A stretch of 11,036 bases of DNA from JAFKKS01 sp039808325 (lineage in GTDB: Bacteria > Pseudomonadota > Alphaproteobacteria > Rhizobiales > Xanthobacteraceae), in contig JBDHSU010000128.1 in assembly GCA_039808325.1 (NCBI GenBank), forward strand, positions 1-11,036. The letters run 5' to 3'. A program made the translations under genes and the position numbers. Positions 1 to 5,977 of this stretch are shown here, piece by piece. Each line of letters opens with the position of its first letter. The stretch's first letter is position 1. Under the pieces are notes generated by a model. That model saw only the letters and a program-made list of their open reading frames with translations, was not told the origin of the DNA and did no database searches.

Positions 1-299
1 TGACCGCACGCTTCGCAGAGCGGCACGCGGCGATGTTGACGACGCGCGGCCTGCCGGTGACGGCGGGAACGCTCTATCTCGCGCATTTCGCCGGCGGCGC
101 GGGCGCGGCCGCGCTCCTCACCGCGCGAGACGACGCCTCCGCCGCCGAGGTGATGGCCAAGGCCGATTCCACCGGACGCACGACGCGCGAGAAGATCGTG
201 CAGGCCAATCCGTTCCTGGAGAAATTCACCGTCGCCGACATCAAGCGATGGGCGGACCGCAAGGTGCGCAAACATCGGCCGCAAGCGCACACGTCATGA
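1..299 (+). CDS. Lytic-transglycosylase-like protein, C-terminal fragment
   Basis: This reading frame is open from the left edge (first whole codon at 3) to a TGA at 297-299, so about 99 residues of a longer protein are visible. The stretch after the first ATG, with LYLAHFAGGAGAAALL followed by a spacer and then NPFLEKFTVADIKRWADRKV, resembles the C-terminal part of SLT-domain lytic transglycosylase proteins common in Rhizobiales. There a short 'pT.G.LYLAHF.G..GA' segment follows the glutamate-containing catalytic domain. These enzymes cleave the glycan strands of murein in the periplasm, but the catalytic part and any signal peptide lie outside the window, so activity cannot be judged. The ATG at 33 has no clear Shine-Dalgarno sequence and lies inside the conserved segment, so I treat it as internal. 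The gene converges on the next one, with only 57 bases between their stops. The family is recognised by pattern memory only; the fragment call is moderately sure. Confidence 0.6.
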   Translation, partial: TARFAERHAAMLTTRGLPVTAGTLYLAHFAGGAGAAALLTARDDASAAEVMAKADSTGRTTREKIVQANPFLEKFTVADIKRWADRKVRKHRPQAHTS

Positions 300-356
300 C
301 GCCGTCGGCCACCGTCGCGAGCGCGGCGGCGGCCGATGACACGATCCGTCCACGGA

Positions 357-746
357 TCAAGGCGTCGCGACGTGCCAGGCGTTGTTGGCGACGCCGTCAC
401 CGGTGATATCGCCGGCCTTCTTGTCTTTCTTCCAGGTGTAAAGCGGCTTGCCCTTGTAAGCCCACTGCTTGGCGCCGTCGTCGCGGGTGATCACGGTGTA
501 CGACCCTTCCGCCTTCGCATCGGCCGGGGCCTTCAGGGGCGGCCAGTTGGTCGCGCATTGGCCGTTGCAGGCGGATTTCCCGGCGCTGTCCTTGTCGAAG
601 ACGTAGAGCGTCATTCCCTTCGCGTCGGTGAGGACCTTGCCCTTCGCCGAATCGCCGGTCTTGGCCGGGGCCGATTGCGCGAATGCCGCCGCGCCCGTCA
701 TCAACACGGCGCCGACGGCCAATACCGAGAGCTTTAGTCCACGCAT
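357..746 (-). CDS. Exported COG4315-family 'secreted repeat' protein
   Basis: This is a 129-residue protein with a clear Sec signal peptide: MRGLK, a hydrophobic core at residues 6-22, and probable cleavage after AFA (residue 23). The mature part carries two copies of the repeat typical of COG4315/Pfam Lipoprotein_15: GMTLYVFDKD at 44-53 followed by a CNGQCATNWPPL segment, and GKPLYTWKKD at 99-108 followed by AGDITGDGVANNAWHVA. The function of the family is unknown; members are small periplasmic or cell-surface proteins. Although relatives are often called lipoproteins, there is no lipobox cysteine here, so it is probably soluble in the periplasm. The only cysteines, C60 and C64, form a CxxxC pair that could make a disulfide or bind a metal. 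The ATG start is fixed by an AAGGAGGA Shine-Dalgarno sequence (751-758), five bases away from its GGAGG core. It stands alone: its stop faces the converging gene to the left, and 126 bases separate it from the next gene upstream. Confidence 0.9.
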   Translation of the reverse strand: MRGLKLSVLAVGAVLMTGAAAFAQSAPAKTGDSAKGKVLTDAKGMTLYVFDKDSAGKSACNGQCATNWPPLKAPADAKAEGSYTVITRDDGAKQWAYKGKPLYTWKKDKKAGDITGDGVANNAWHVATP

Positions 747-872
747 GCACTCCTCCTTGCCGTTGTGCAGTCCCTTGCAACCAACACCGGCGGCGGAGGC
801 TTATTCGGATCGGGCGAACAATAATAGCGCCGACGCCTTCGCCGCCTCACGGAAACGGCGGAGACGTCGATT

Positions 873-2057
873 TTACTCCGCCGCGGTGCGCATGGCTGCG
901 TTGACGACATTGCGCGGGCGATAAAGCACCTCGCCTTCGAACAAGCGCCGCGCCGTGCGATAGACGGCGGCATATTCGGCGTGCGCGCGCGTCGGATCGT
1001 CCGCGTGATCGACCTTGGCGTCGACGAGCGTGCGGCCGGACGGATGCGCGATGGCGATCGGACCGTCGGCCTTGCGCGCGAGCTGGTTGGGAATGCTGCC
1101 GGCGATACGCGTCGCGATCGCCAGCGACAAAGACCCGGTGATCGGCACCGCGCGATGCGGCTGGCCGACCGAGATCATGCGCACGCCGATCGCCATATCG
1201 GCGGCGGCGGTGGTGCGGCCGGACAGCGTCGGCATGTCCTGCGGCGCGCACACCATCGCGACTTTCGGGATGCTCGGAATGGCGTTCGCGCTTTTCGCAT
1301 CGGGCGCGATGCCCATGGCGATGGACGCCGCGCAGCGGATCGCCTCCATGCGGTCGAGAAAGGCGCGGTCGCCCTCGAGCGCGTCGGGAAGCTCAATCCC
1401 CTTCTTGCCGACATCGGCCGCCCGCACGAACACGCAAGGATTGGCGGCATCGACCATCGAGGCTTGGATCGTCGTGCCGTCCGGAAGCGTCAGCGTATCG
1501 ACGGCATGCCCGGTGGGCAGCAGCTTGCCGGTGCGCGTGCCGCCCGGATCGGTGAATTCGAGCCGGATCGACGACGCGGTTCCGGCAACGCCGTCGAGCG
1601 CCAGATCGCCGTCGACCTCGGCGAGACCGTCCGTCATCGTGAAGCGCGACACGATGATCTTCGACGTATTCGTATTGTGGATGCGCACTACGGCTTCGCC
1701 GTCGCGCGGCGCTTTCGCCAAGCCTTCCTCGACCGCGAAGGGGCCGATCGCCGACGACATGTTTCCGCAATTGGCGCTGTAGTCGACGGAGGCATCGCGA
1801 ATGGAGATTTGCGCGAAGGTGTAATCGACGTCGGCGTCCGGCCGCGACGGCGGGCCGATGACGCAGACCTTGGAGAGCGATGACACGCCGCCACCCATGC
1901 CGTCGAGCTGACGGCCGTTCGGATCGGGCGAACCCATGAGCGACAGGAAGATATCGTCCCATTCCGCGCGATCGCGCGGCAAGTCCGATTGTCGGAACAT
2001 GACGGCTTTCGACGTGCCGCCGCGCATGAACGACGCCTTGATCCGATGCTGAGGCAT
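873..2057 (-). CDS. PrpF-family isomerase / 4-oxalomesaconate tautomerase-like protein
   Basis: This is a 394-residue protein of the PrpF family (diaminopimelate-epimerase-like fold), of full family length. Known members isomerise 2-methylaconitate in the 2-methylcitrate cycle or tautomerise 4-oxalomesaconate in gallate/protocatechuate 4,5-cleavage pathways, all in the cytoplasm without a cofactor. The family start FMRGGTSKAVMF is at residues 10-21, GGVSSLSKV at 56-64 holds Lys63, and SANCGNMSSAIGPFA at 94-108 holds Cys97. These match the Lys73/Cys107 pair described for Shewanella PrpF with a constant offset of ten. The second half repeats the fold, with DAANPCVFV and a late QPHRAVPITGSLSLA segment. 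The ATG at 2055-2057 is chosen because homology begins there and a GGAG sits six bases upstream; the longer open frame to 2243 has no family resemblance. It lies 73 bases downstream of the EthD-like gene on the same strand, probably in one operon. No methylcitrate-cycle or ring-cleavage genes are nearby, so the substrate stays open. Confidence 0.88.
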   Translation of the reverse strand: MPQHRIKASFMRGGTSKAVMFRQSDLPRDRAEWDDIFLSLMGSPDPNGRQLDGMGGGVSSLSKVCVIGPPSRPDADVDYTFAQISIRDASVDYSANCGNMSSAIGPFAVEEGLAKAPRDGEAVVRIHNTNTSKIIVSRFTMTDGLAEVDGDLALDGVAGTASSIRLEFTDPGGTRTGKLLPTGHAVDTLTLPDGTTIQASMVDAANPCVFVRAADVGKKGIELPDALEGDRAFLDRMEAIRCAASIAMGIAPDAKSANAIPSIPKVAMVCAPQDMPTLSGRTTAAADMAIGVRMISVGQPHRAVPITGSLSLAIATRIAGSIPNQLARKADGPIAIAHPSGRTLVDAKVDHADDPTRAHAEYAAVYRTARRLFEGEVLYRPRNVVNAAMRTAAE

Positions 2058-2130
2058 CCGTCTCTCCAATCTGGGATAACGGATTCCTACGCCCGGCGGG
2101 CGCGCGGCACAAGCGGGCGGCGGTCGCGCC

Positions 2131-2682
2131 TCACGCCGGCTTGAACATGAAATACCGACGATCGCTTTGGAAACGGCGCATACGGCCGATCCAGGGCGTT
2201 CGGTCGGCGTCGCACCACGACGCCTCGGCATAAGCCGCCGCATCCGCGAGGTGATAAACGGCCATGTAACGCGACGTGGCGGCGAGGGCGCGAAAGCGGC
2301 GCGCGCGGATGACGCCGGGAACCTGGATCAGGCGCGGGATGTGTTCGAGATCATACCAATCATTGAACTCCTCCTCGACCGCGGGCGCGATACTCATCAT
2401 CACGATGAAAAGCGCGCCGGCATTGTCGGGGGAGAGGCTCCCGCCAGGATTGATTTGCTCGAAATCCTGGTCCGATTTGGGCGAGGCCGCGTCATCATCC
2501 CGATAGTCGGCGATGGCGCAGCATTGACGTTCTCCGTCCTCGCGCCCACGCAGCCCCGGGTCGAGCGTACCGCCGACGCACGGTCCGCCGCGCCAGACCT
2601 GAAACGTCAGGGGATCGTTACCGCTCGCCGGGGCCCGCGGCAGCTCCGACGACATACGAAGGGAAAGGCGCAACCGCGACAT
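2131..2682 (-). CDS. EthD-like ferredoxin-fold protein, start uncertain
   Basis: The last 95 or so residues form a recognisable dimeric alpha/beta-barrel domain of the EthD-like type: a first strand ALFIVMMSIAP, then EEEFNDWYDLEHIPRLIQVPGVIRARRF, then a second strand YMAVYHLAD and a C-terminal RRYFMFKPA. Such small proteins accompany catabolic enzymes; their biochemical role is mostly unproven. With the ATG at 2680-2682 the protein has 183 residues, and the first 85 match nothing I know, though they include a cysteine-containing stretch (VWRGGPCVGG and later ERQCCAIADYRDDD). No ATG, GTG or TTG lies in frame between that region and GTG 2401-2403 / ATG 2398-2400, which would cut off part of the first strand. 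The upstream ATG has only a weak GAGA in front. So either this is a real N-terminal extension, or the family domain has lost its normal start. Third-position G/C bias across the extension looks coding. The frame remains open far upstream to 3645, but that part is antisense to the SDR gene and is not credible. Confidence 0.6.
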   Translation of the reverse strand: MSRLRLSLRMSSELPRAPASGNDPLTFQVWRGGPCVGGTLDPGLRGREDGERQCCAIADYRDDDAASPKSDQDFEQINPGGSLSPDNAGALFIVMMSIAPAVEEEFNDWYDLEHIPRLIQVPGVIRARRFRALAATSRYMAVYHLADAAAYAEASWCDADRTPWIGRMRRFQSDRRYFMFKPA

Positions 2683-2766
2683 CGGAATTTCTCGCTGACA
2701 GGAGATGTTGACGGAAGATTCGCGAAAGCGTAACGCGCCACAACCACGCCATGCAATGCGCGGGCT

Positions 2767-2795
2767 TTGACAGCCGCAATCGCGGGACGCAATGT
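2767..2795 (+). promoter_or_regulatory. Possible sigma-70 promoter for the SDR gene
   Basis: A perfect TTGACA (2767-2772) is followed after 17 bases by CAATGT (2790-2795), a poor -10 match. It lies 43 bases before the SDR start codon within the 156-base divergent gap. The -35 is exact but the -10 is weak, so this is only a candidate. No comparable pair is evident for the opposite-strand EthD-like gene. Confidence 0.25.
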
Positions 2796-2838
2796 GCGCG
2801 CGCCGCAGCGGGCGGCGATGAATCACGGTGCAGCGAAC

Positions 2839-3621
2839 ATGGACCTGAAGCTTTCCGGGCGCGTCGCCCTCGTCACCGGCGCGAGCCGCGGATTGGGACG
2901 TGCCATTGCGCTGCGCCTCGCGCGCGAGGACATGCATGTCGGCGTCGCGGCGCGCGACAAAGCAAGCCTCGACGGCGTCGTCCGCGAGATCACCGCGGCG
3001 GGCGGCAAGGCGATCGCGATCGAAGGCGATCTCTCGCGGCTCGACGGCGCCGAAAAGGCGGTCGCCGCGACAGTGAAAGCCTTCGGCAAGCTCAACCTGC
3101 TCGTCAACAATGCCGGCGCAACCAAGCGCGGCGATTTCCTCAAGCTGACCGACGCCGACTGGGCGGACGGCTTCGCACTGAAATTCTTCGGAGCGGTGCG
3201 CGCGGCGCGCGCCGCCTGGCCGCACCTGCAAGCGTCGAAAGGCATGGTGCTCAATATCGGCGGCGTCGGCGGGCGCACCGGCGAAGCCGAGTTCACCATC
3301 GGCGGCTCGGTCAACGCCGCCATCGCGCTGTTCACCAAGGCGCTGTCGGACCGCGGCATCAAGGACGGCGTGCGCGTGCTCGCGATCCACCCCGGCACGT
3401 TCGAGACCGAGCGGTTTCAGAAACGCCTGCAGACCGCGATGGACACGCACAAGCTCTCCAAGGATGCGGCGTACAAGGAGATGCTGAAGGAAGCGCGCGT
3501 CGCCCGCTTCGGCGCGCCGGACGAGCTCGCAACCTTCATCGCCATGCTGGCGAGCGACGAGCTTTCCTACCTTCAGGGCTCGATCATCGACATGGACGGC
3601 GGACAGACGCGCGCGATCTGA
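2839..3621 (+). CDS. SDR-fold protein lacking the catalytic tetrad
   Basis: This is a 260-residue Rossmann-fold protein of the short-chain dehydrogenase/reductase superfamily. The nucleotide-binding half is intact: TGASRGLG at 13-20, an acidic GDL at 63-65, and NNAG at 90-93. The catalytic half is not. At the position of the structural Asn (seven residues after W108) there is K115; where the Ser of the 'SS.aG' turn belongs there is G142 (NIGGVGG); in place of YxxxK there are G155 and N159 (GGSVN). The rest of the fold, including HPGTFETERF at 184-193 and the C-terminal LQGSIIDMDGG, is normal and shows no frameshift. I have the impression that atypical SDRs with a '..GG.vNAA..' segment exist in other bacteria, so this is probably a real subfamily and not a mutant. 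It may bind NAD(P)H and act non-canonically, or serve as a binding or regulatory protein. The ATG at 2839 is chosen because MDLKLSGRVALVTG is the usual N-terminus. Its ribosome site is poor, and ATG 2818 is a possible alternative. It is divergent from the EthD-like/PrpF pair. Confidence 0.85.
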   Translation: MDLKLSGRVALVTGASRGLGRAIALRLAREDMHVGVAARDKASLDGVVREITAAGGKAIAIEGDLSRLDGAEKAVAATVKAFGKLNLLVNNAGATKRGDFLKLTDADWADGFALKFFGAVRAARAAWPHLQASKGMVLNIGGVGGRTGEAEFTIGGSVNAAIALFTKALSDRGIKDGVRVLAIHPGTFETERFQKRLQTAMDTHKLSKDAAYKEMLKEARVARFGAPDELATFIAMLASDELSYLQGSIIDMDGGQTRAI

Positions 3622-3812
3622 TCCCCGCCGCAGCTTAACACGCATCTAGGTTTCATTGCGCCGCACTCTGCATCCGCAGCGTGCAGGCGCATTCTCCGAC
3701 ACATTCCGCTCGCGCGCCATTGCCGGTTGCTTCGGCCTATGCGCGGCGTCTAGATCCCGATGGTCTTGAACCGTAACGGTCCGGAGCCATCGTAATCTAT
3801 TCTCGTAACTTC
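3622..3812. other. Intergenic stretch, first part
   Basis: The gap between the SDR stop and the binding-protein gene is 302 bases in all, and I find no credible gene in it. This first part holds no strong hairpin behind the SDR stop. At 3770-3780 is a short symmetric ACCGTAACGGT, overlapping a TTGAAC (3766-3771) that could be a -35 element. A TAATCT at 3793-3798 is 21 bases away, too far for a standard promoter, so neither is a firm call. The second part holds the palindromic repeat and the leader hairpin listed separately. Confidence 0.5.
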
Positions 3813-3861
3813 GAGCATGATGCCGTCCGAAAATCGCTTCACACTTTTCGGCATCATGCTC
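3813..3861. repeat. Dispersed Rhizobiales-type palindromic repeat
   Basis: The 13-base arms GAGCATGATGCCG (3813-3825) and CGGCATCATGCTC (3849-3861) are perfect inverted copies around a 23-base centre that contains CGCTTCACACTTTTC. The CGAAAA at 3828-3833 can also pair with TTTTCG at 3845-3850, so two foldings compete. From memory, elements with 'AGCATGAT...CGCTTCACACTTTTC...ATCATGCT' are scattered through intergenic DNA of Bradyrhizobium and relatives. Their function is not established; they may end or stabilise transcripts. Here it lies 62 bases upstream of the binding-protein start, so it could be in the leader or upstream of the promoter. Confidence 0.75.
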
Positions 3862-3868
3862 TAACGTC

Positions 3869-3894
3869 CCCGCCGTTCGCTAGGCGACGGCGGG
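3869..3894 (+). other. Leader stem-loop before the binding-protein gene
   Basis: CCCGCCGT (3869-3876) pairs perfectly with ACGGCGGG (3887-3894), and the inner CGC (3878-3880) pairs with GCG (3884-3886) around a three-base loop, leaving one bulged T. No T-run follows, so a simple terminator is unlikely. It ends 18 bases before the Shine-Dalgarno sequence and would be in the messenger leader if transcription starts upstream. A role in mRNA stability or translation is only a guess. Confidence 0.4.
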
Positions 3895-3923
3895 CCGGTC
3901 AATCATTTCAAAGGGAGAGTCAT

Positions 3924-4973
3924 ATGAGGTGGGGGTACGCGAGCGCGTTCGCGGCGATGGTCGCATTGACGGCATCCGTTCCGGGATTTTCCAACGTCGC
4001 CGCCGCGCAGACCGGCAAGCTCGAAAAGCCCAACGTCACGCTGCTGATCGGCGGCGTCTCCGGGCAGATGTACTTCCTGCCCGTCGTGCTGGCGGAGCGG
4101 CTCGGCTACTTCAAGGAGGCCGGGCTGCAACTGAACAAGATCGATACCGGCTCCGGCGCGAAAGCCCTGCAGGCGCTGATCGGCGGCAGCGCCGACGTCG
4201 CGGCCGGCTCCTTCGAACATCCGATCCGCATGAACGCGCGCGGGCGGCCGATCCGGGCTTTCGTGAAATTCGGCCGCTTCCACGGCAACGTGCTCGGCAT
4301 CGTCACCCACCGGATGAAGGACTATAAAACCCCGGCGGACATGAAGGGCTGGAAGATCGGCATCTCCGCGCCCGGCTCGTCGAGCCATCTCTTCGCCGGC
4401 CTGCTCCTGCAGAAGTACGGCTTGAAGAACGAGGACGTCTCGTTCGTCGCGGTCACGCAAGGGCCCGGCGCTGTCGCGGCCGTGCGGACCGGCAAGGAGC
4501 TCGACGCCGTCGCGCTGACCGACCCAGTGATCACCGAGCTTGCCAGCACCAACGACATCACGGTGGTCGCGGACAGCCGCAACCTGGAGGGCACCAAGGA
4601 AGTGTACGGCGGCGAGACGATCTCCGGCGTCTTGTACACGACCGCGGACTTCCTCAAGCAGAATCCGAACACCGCTCAAGCGATGACCAACGCGGTCGTT
4701 CGCGCGCTGAAATGGATGAAGACGGCCAGCATCGATGACATCGCGGCGAAGGTGCCGGACTTCCAGGCGGGCAAGCCCGACCTCTACAAAGCGATGGTCG
4801 AAAAGAACATCACCAGCTTCCATCACGACGGCACGTTCGCGCCGGAAGCCGTGCAAGTCACCTTGGACTTCCTGCGCAAGACCGACGCCGAGATGAAGGA
4901 CGCGAAGGTCGACTTGTCGAAGACCTACGACAACACTTTCGCCGAGAAGGCGAAGACGCAGGTCGCGAAGTAG
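3924..4973 (+). CDS. NMT1/TauA/SsuA-type ABC transporter periplasmic substrate-binding protein
   Basis: This is a 349-residue protein with a Sec signal peptide: positive N-terminus, hydrophobic segment at about residues 5-21, and likely cleavage after AAA (residue 28). The mature protein has the NMT1/TauA/SsuA layout. A first strand VTLLIGGVSGQMYFLPVVLAE is followed by RLGYFKEAGLQL at 59-70. GSGAKALQALIGGSADVAAGS at 76-96 is the lobe where the ligand usually binds. A hinge-side GISAPGSSSHLFAGLLLQKYGL lies at 146-167. In the family such proteins deliver sulfonates, nitriles, thiamine precursors, aromatic acids or other small organics to an ABC importer; the ligand here cannot be read. No permease or ATPase gene is in the window, so it is an orphan or uses a transporter encoded elsewhere. 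The ATG has an AGGGAGAG Shine-Dalgarno sequence (3912-3919). It sits among catabolic genes, which fits uptake of their substrate, but there is no direct proof. It runs convergent to the SDR gene at 5105-5884. Confidence 0.88.
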   Translation: MRWGYASAFAAMVALTASVPGFSNVAAAQTGKLEKPNVTLLIGGVSGQMYFLPVVLAERLGYFKEAGLQLNKIDTGSGAKALQALIGGSADVAAGSFEHPIRMNARGRPIRAFVKFGRFHGNVLGIVTHRMKDYKTPADMKGWKIGISAPGSSSHLFAGLLLQKYGLKNEDVSFVAVTQGPGAVAAVRTGKELDAVALTDPVITELASTNDITVVADSRNLEGTKEVYGGETISGVLYTTADFLKQNPNTAQAMTNAVVRALKWMKTASIDDIAAKVPDFQAGKPDLYKAMVEKNITSFHHDGTFAPEAVQVTLDFLRKTDAEMKDAKVDLSKTYDNTFAEKAKTQVAK

Positions 4974-5008
4974 GGGGATTGGCGCGGCCGCAGCGCCGCG
5001 TTCAAGCT

Positions 5009-5087
5009 CGTCATGCCCGGGCTTGACCCGGGCATCCATCCTCTTTGCGAAAAGCGATGGATTGCCGGGTCAAGCCCGGCAATGACG
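5009..5087. repeat. Nested inverted repeat at the convergent gene junction
   Basis: The arms 5009-5040 and 5056-5087 are inverted copies of 32 bases that agree at 28 positions, separated by 15 bases. Each arm is itself a hairpin: ATGCCCGGG-CTTGA-CCCGGGCAT on the left and ATTGCCGGG-TCAAG-CCCGGCAAT on the right. The mismatches between arms fall in the outer parts of the small hairpins and are matched by a compensating change in the same arm, so each small hairpin stays perfectly paired. The 'CGTCATGCCCGGGCTTGACCC' type of element is, from memory, very common between genes of alphaproteobacteria. It fills the 131-base gap between two converging genes and could act as a two-way transcription stop, although no T-run flanks it. 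Confidence 0.8.
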
Positions 5088-5104
5088 ACAAATGACAGAG
5101 GATC

Positions 5105-5884
5105 TCATCCGCCCAGCGTCTCGACGTTGCCGCAGACGCTGATCGACTGTCCGGAAATATGCGCGCCGAGCGGCGAGGCGAGGAACACCGCCATGTTGGC
5201 GACATCCTGCGGCTGCGTCAGTTCGCGCATCGAGATCTTCGACATCAGGCGCCGCTTCTGCTCCTCATAGGTGATGCCGAGAAGCGCCGCGCGATTATGC
5301 GCGTTGCGCTCGTGCCGCGGCCCGGCGACGAAGCCCGGCATGAGCGCATTGACGCGGATCTTGCTCGGCCCGAGTTCGATCGCGAGGCTTTCCGTCAGGC
5401 CGACGACGGCCCACTTCGACGACGAGTACGGCGTGCGCAGCGCATAGCCGAGCCGCCCGGTGATCGACGACAGATTGATGATCAGGCCCTTGCCCGCGGC
5501 CTTGAGCAGCGGCACGGCGCGGCGCGTGCAGAAGAACATCCCGTGGATGTTGACGTCGAACGTCTTCACCCAATCGGCGGTCGAAAGGTCCTCGATCTTG
5601 CCGAACGGCCCGGTGATGCCGGCGTTGTTCACCATCACGTCGAGGCCGCCGAAATGCTTCTCGACGCCGTCGAACATCGCGTTCACCTGCGCCTCGTCGC
5701 TGACGTCGCAGGCGAAGCGCGCGATGTCCGGGTTCGCGGCCTTCATCTCCTCAAGCGCGGCGGGCGCGGCGTCGCAAACCGCCACGCGTGCGCCGCACGA
5801 CGCCATCGTCTCCGCGATGCAGCGGCCGATGCCGGAGCCACCGCCGGTCACCAGCACGCGCAGGCCGTCGAGTGAAATATCCAC
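5105..5884 (-). CDS. Canonical SDR family NAD(P)-dependent oxidoreductase
   Basis: This is a 259-residue classical short-chain dehydrogenase/reductase with every key element in place. The glycine motif TGGGSGIG is at 13-20, Asp38 at the end of the second strand (VAVCDAA) points to NAD rather than NADP, and NNAG is at 86-89. The catalytic tetrad is Asn112, Ser140, Tyr153 and Lys157 (YSSSK). A variable loop after LMPGFVAGPRHERNAHNRAALLG (181-203) should shape the substrate pocket, and the C-terminus ISGQSISVCGNVETLGG is usual for the family. It should interconvert an alcohol and a ketone in the cytoplasm; the substrate is unknown. The start is a GTG at 5882-5884, supported by a GGGGAGA (5893-5899) eight bases upstream. 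It lies 93 bases downstream of the hydroxy-acid dehydrogenase gene on the same strand, with a hairpin-forming spacer between. That suggests linked functions, such as oxidising an alcohol or hydroxy acid made or used by its neighbours. Confidence 0.92.
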   Translation of the reverse strand: MDISLDGLRVLVTGGGSGIGRCIAETMASCGARVAVCDAAPAALEEMKAANPDIARFACDVSDEAQVNAMFDGVEKHFGGLDVMVNNAGITGPFGKIEDLSTADWVKTFDVNIHGMFFCTRRAVPLLKAAGKGLIINLSSITGRLGYALRTPYSSSKWAVVGLTESLAIELGPSKIRVNALMPGFVAGPRHERNAHNRAALLGITYEEQKRRLMSKISMRELTQPQDVANMAVFLASPLGAHISGQSISVCGNVETLGG

Positions 5885-5910
5885 GAATCCGATCTCCCCT
5901 GTCTTGGATG

Positions 5911-5953
5911 ATGACGCCGCTCACGCGTGACGCCGCCTCGGCGGCGGCGTCAT
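5911..5953 (-). promoter_or_regulatory. Competing hairpins between the dehydrogenase and SDR genes
   Basis: Read on the + strand, ATGACGCCGC (5911-5920) and TGACGCCGCC (5928-5937) are two near-identical copies. Each can pair with the single complementary block GGCGGCGTCAT (5943-5953). The near pairing gives a perfect 10-bp stem with a five-base loop. The far pairing gives a 10-bp stem, ATGACGCCGC with GCGGCGTCAT, with a 23-base loop. Between them TCACGCGTGA (5921-5930) is a perfect 10-base palindrome. In the minus-strand message this lies after the dehydrogenase stop and just before the SDR ribosome site. Mutually exclusive folds or a dimer-binding operator are both possible; no T-run marks a terminator. 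Confidence 0.4.
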
Positions 5954-5977
5954 TGGCGCGAAACAATTGGATTCCGC

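Noticed and set aside
343..358. GATCCGT-CC-ACGGATC inverted repeat between the first two genes
   Set aside because: The two-base gap is too short for a stable full stem and there is no T-run; it may be chance near the stop codon.
981..1883. A 300-codon open frame on the + strand
   Set aside because: Antisense to the PrpF-family gene, extremely Arg-rich and without motifs.
2058..2243. A 62-residue N-terminal extension of the PrpF-family protein
   Set aside because: Family homology begins at the ATG at 2055-2057, which has a ribosome site; the extension overlaps the end of the EthD-like gene.
2683..3645. Upstream continuation of the EthD-like frame, giving a 504-residue protein
   Set aside because: Most of it is antisense to the SDR gene, has no family resemblance and would span the divergent promoter gap.
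3766..3798. TTGAAC and TAATCT as a promoter for the binding-protein gene
   Set aside because: The 21-base spacing is outside the usual 16-18 range.
3903..5039. A 378-codon open frame on the minus strand
   Set aside because: It mirrors the binding-protein gene, which has a signal peptide, a ribosome site and family motifs; the mirror frame has none.
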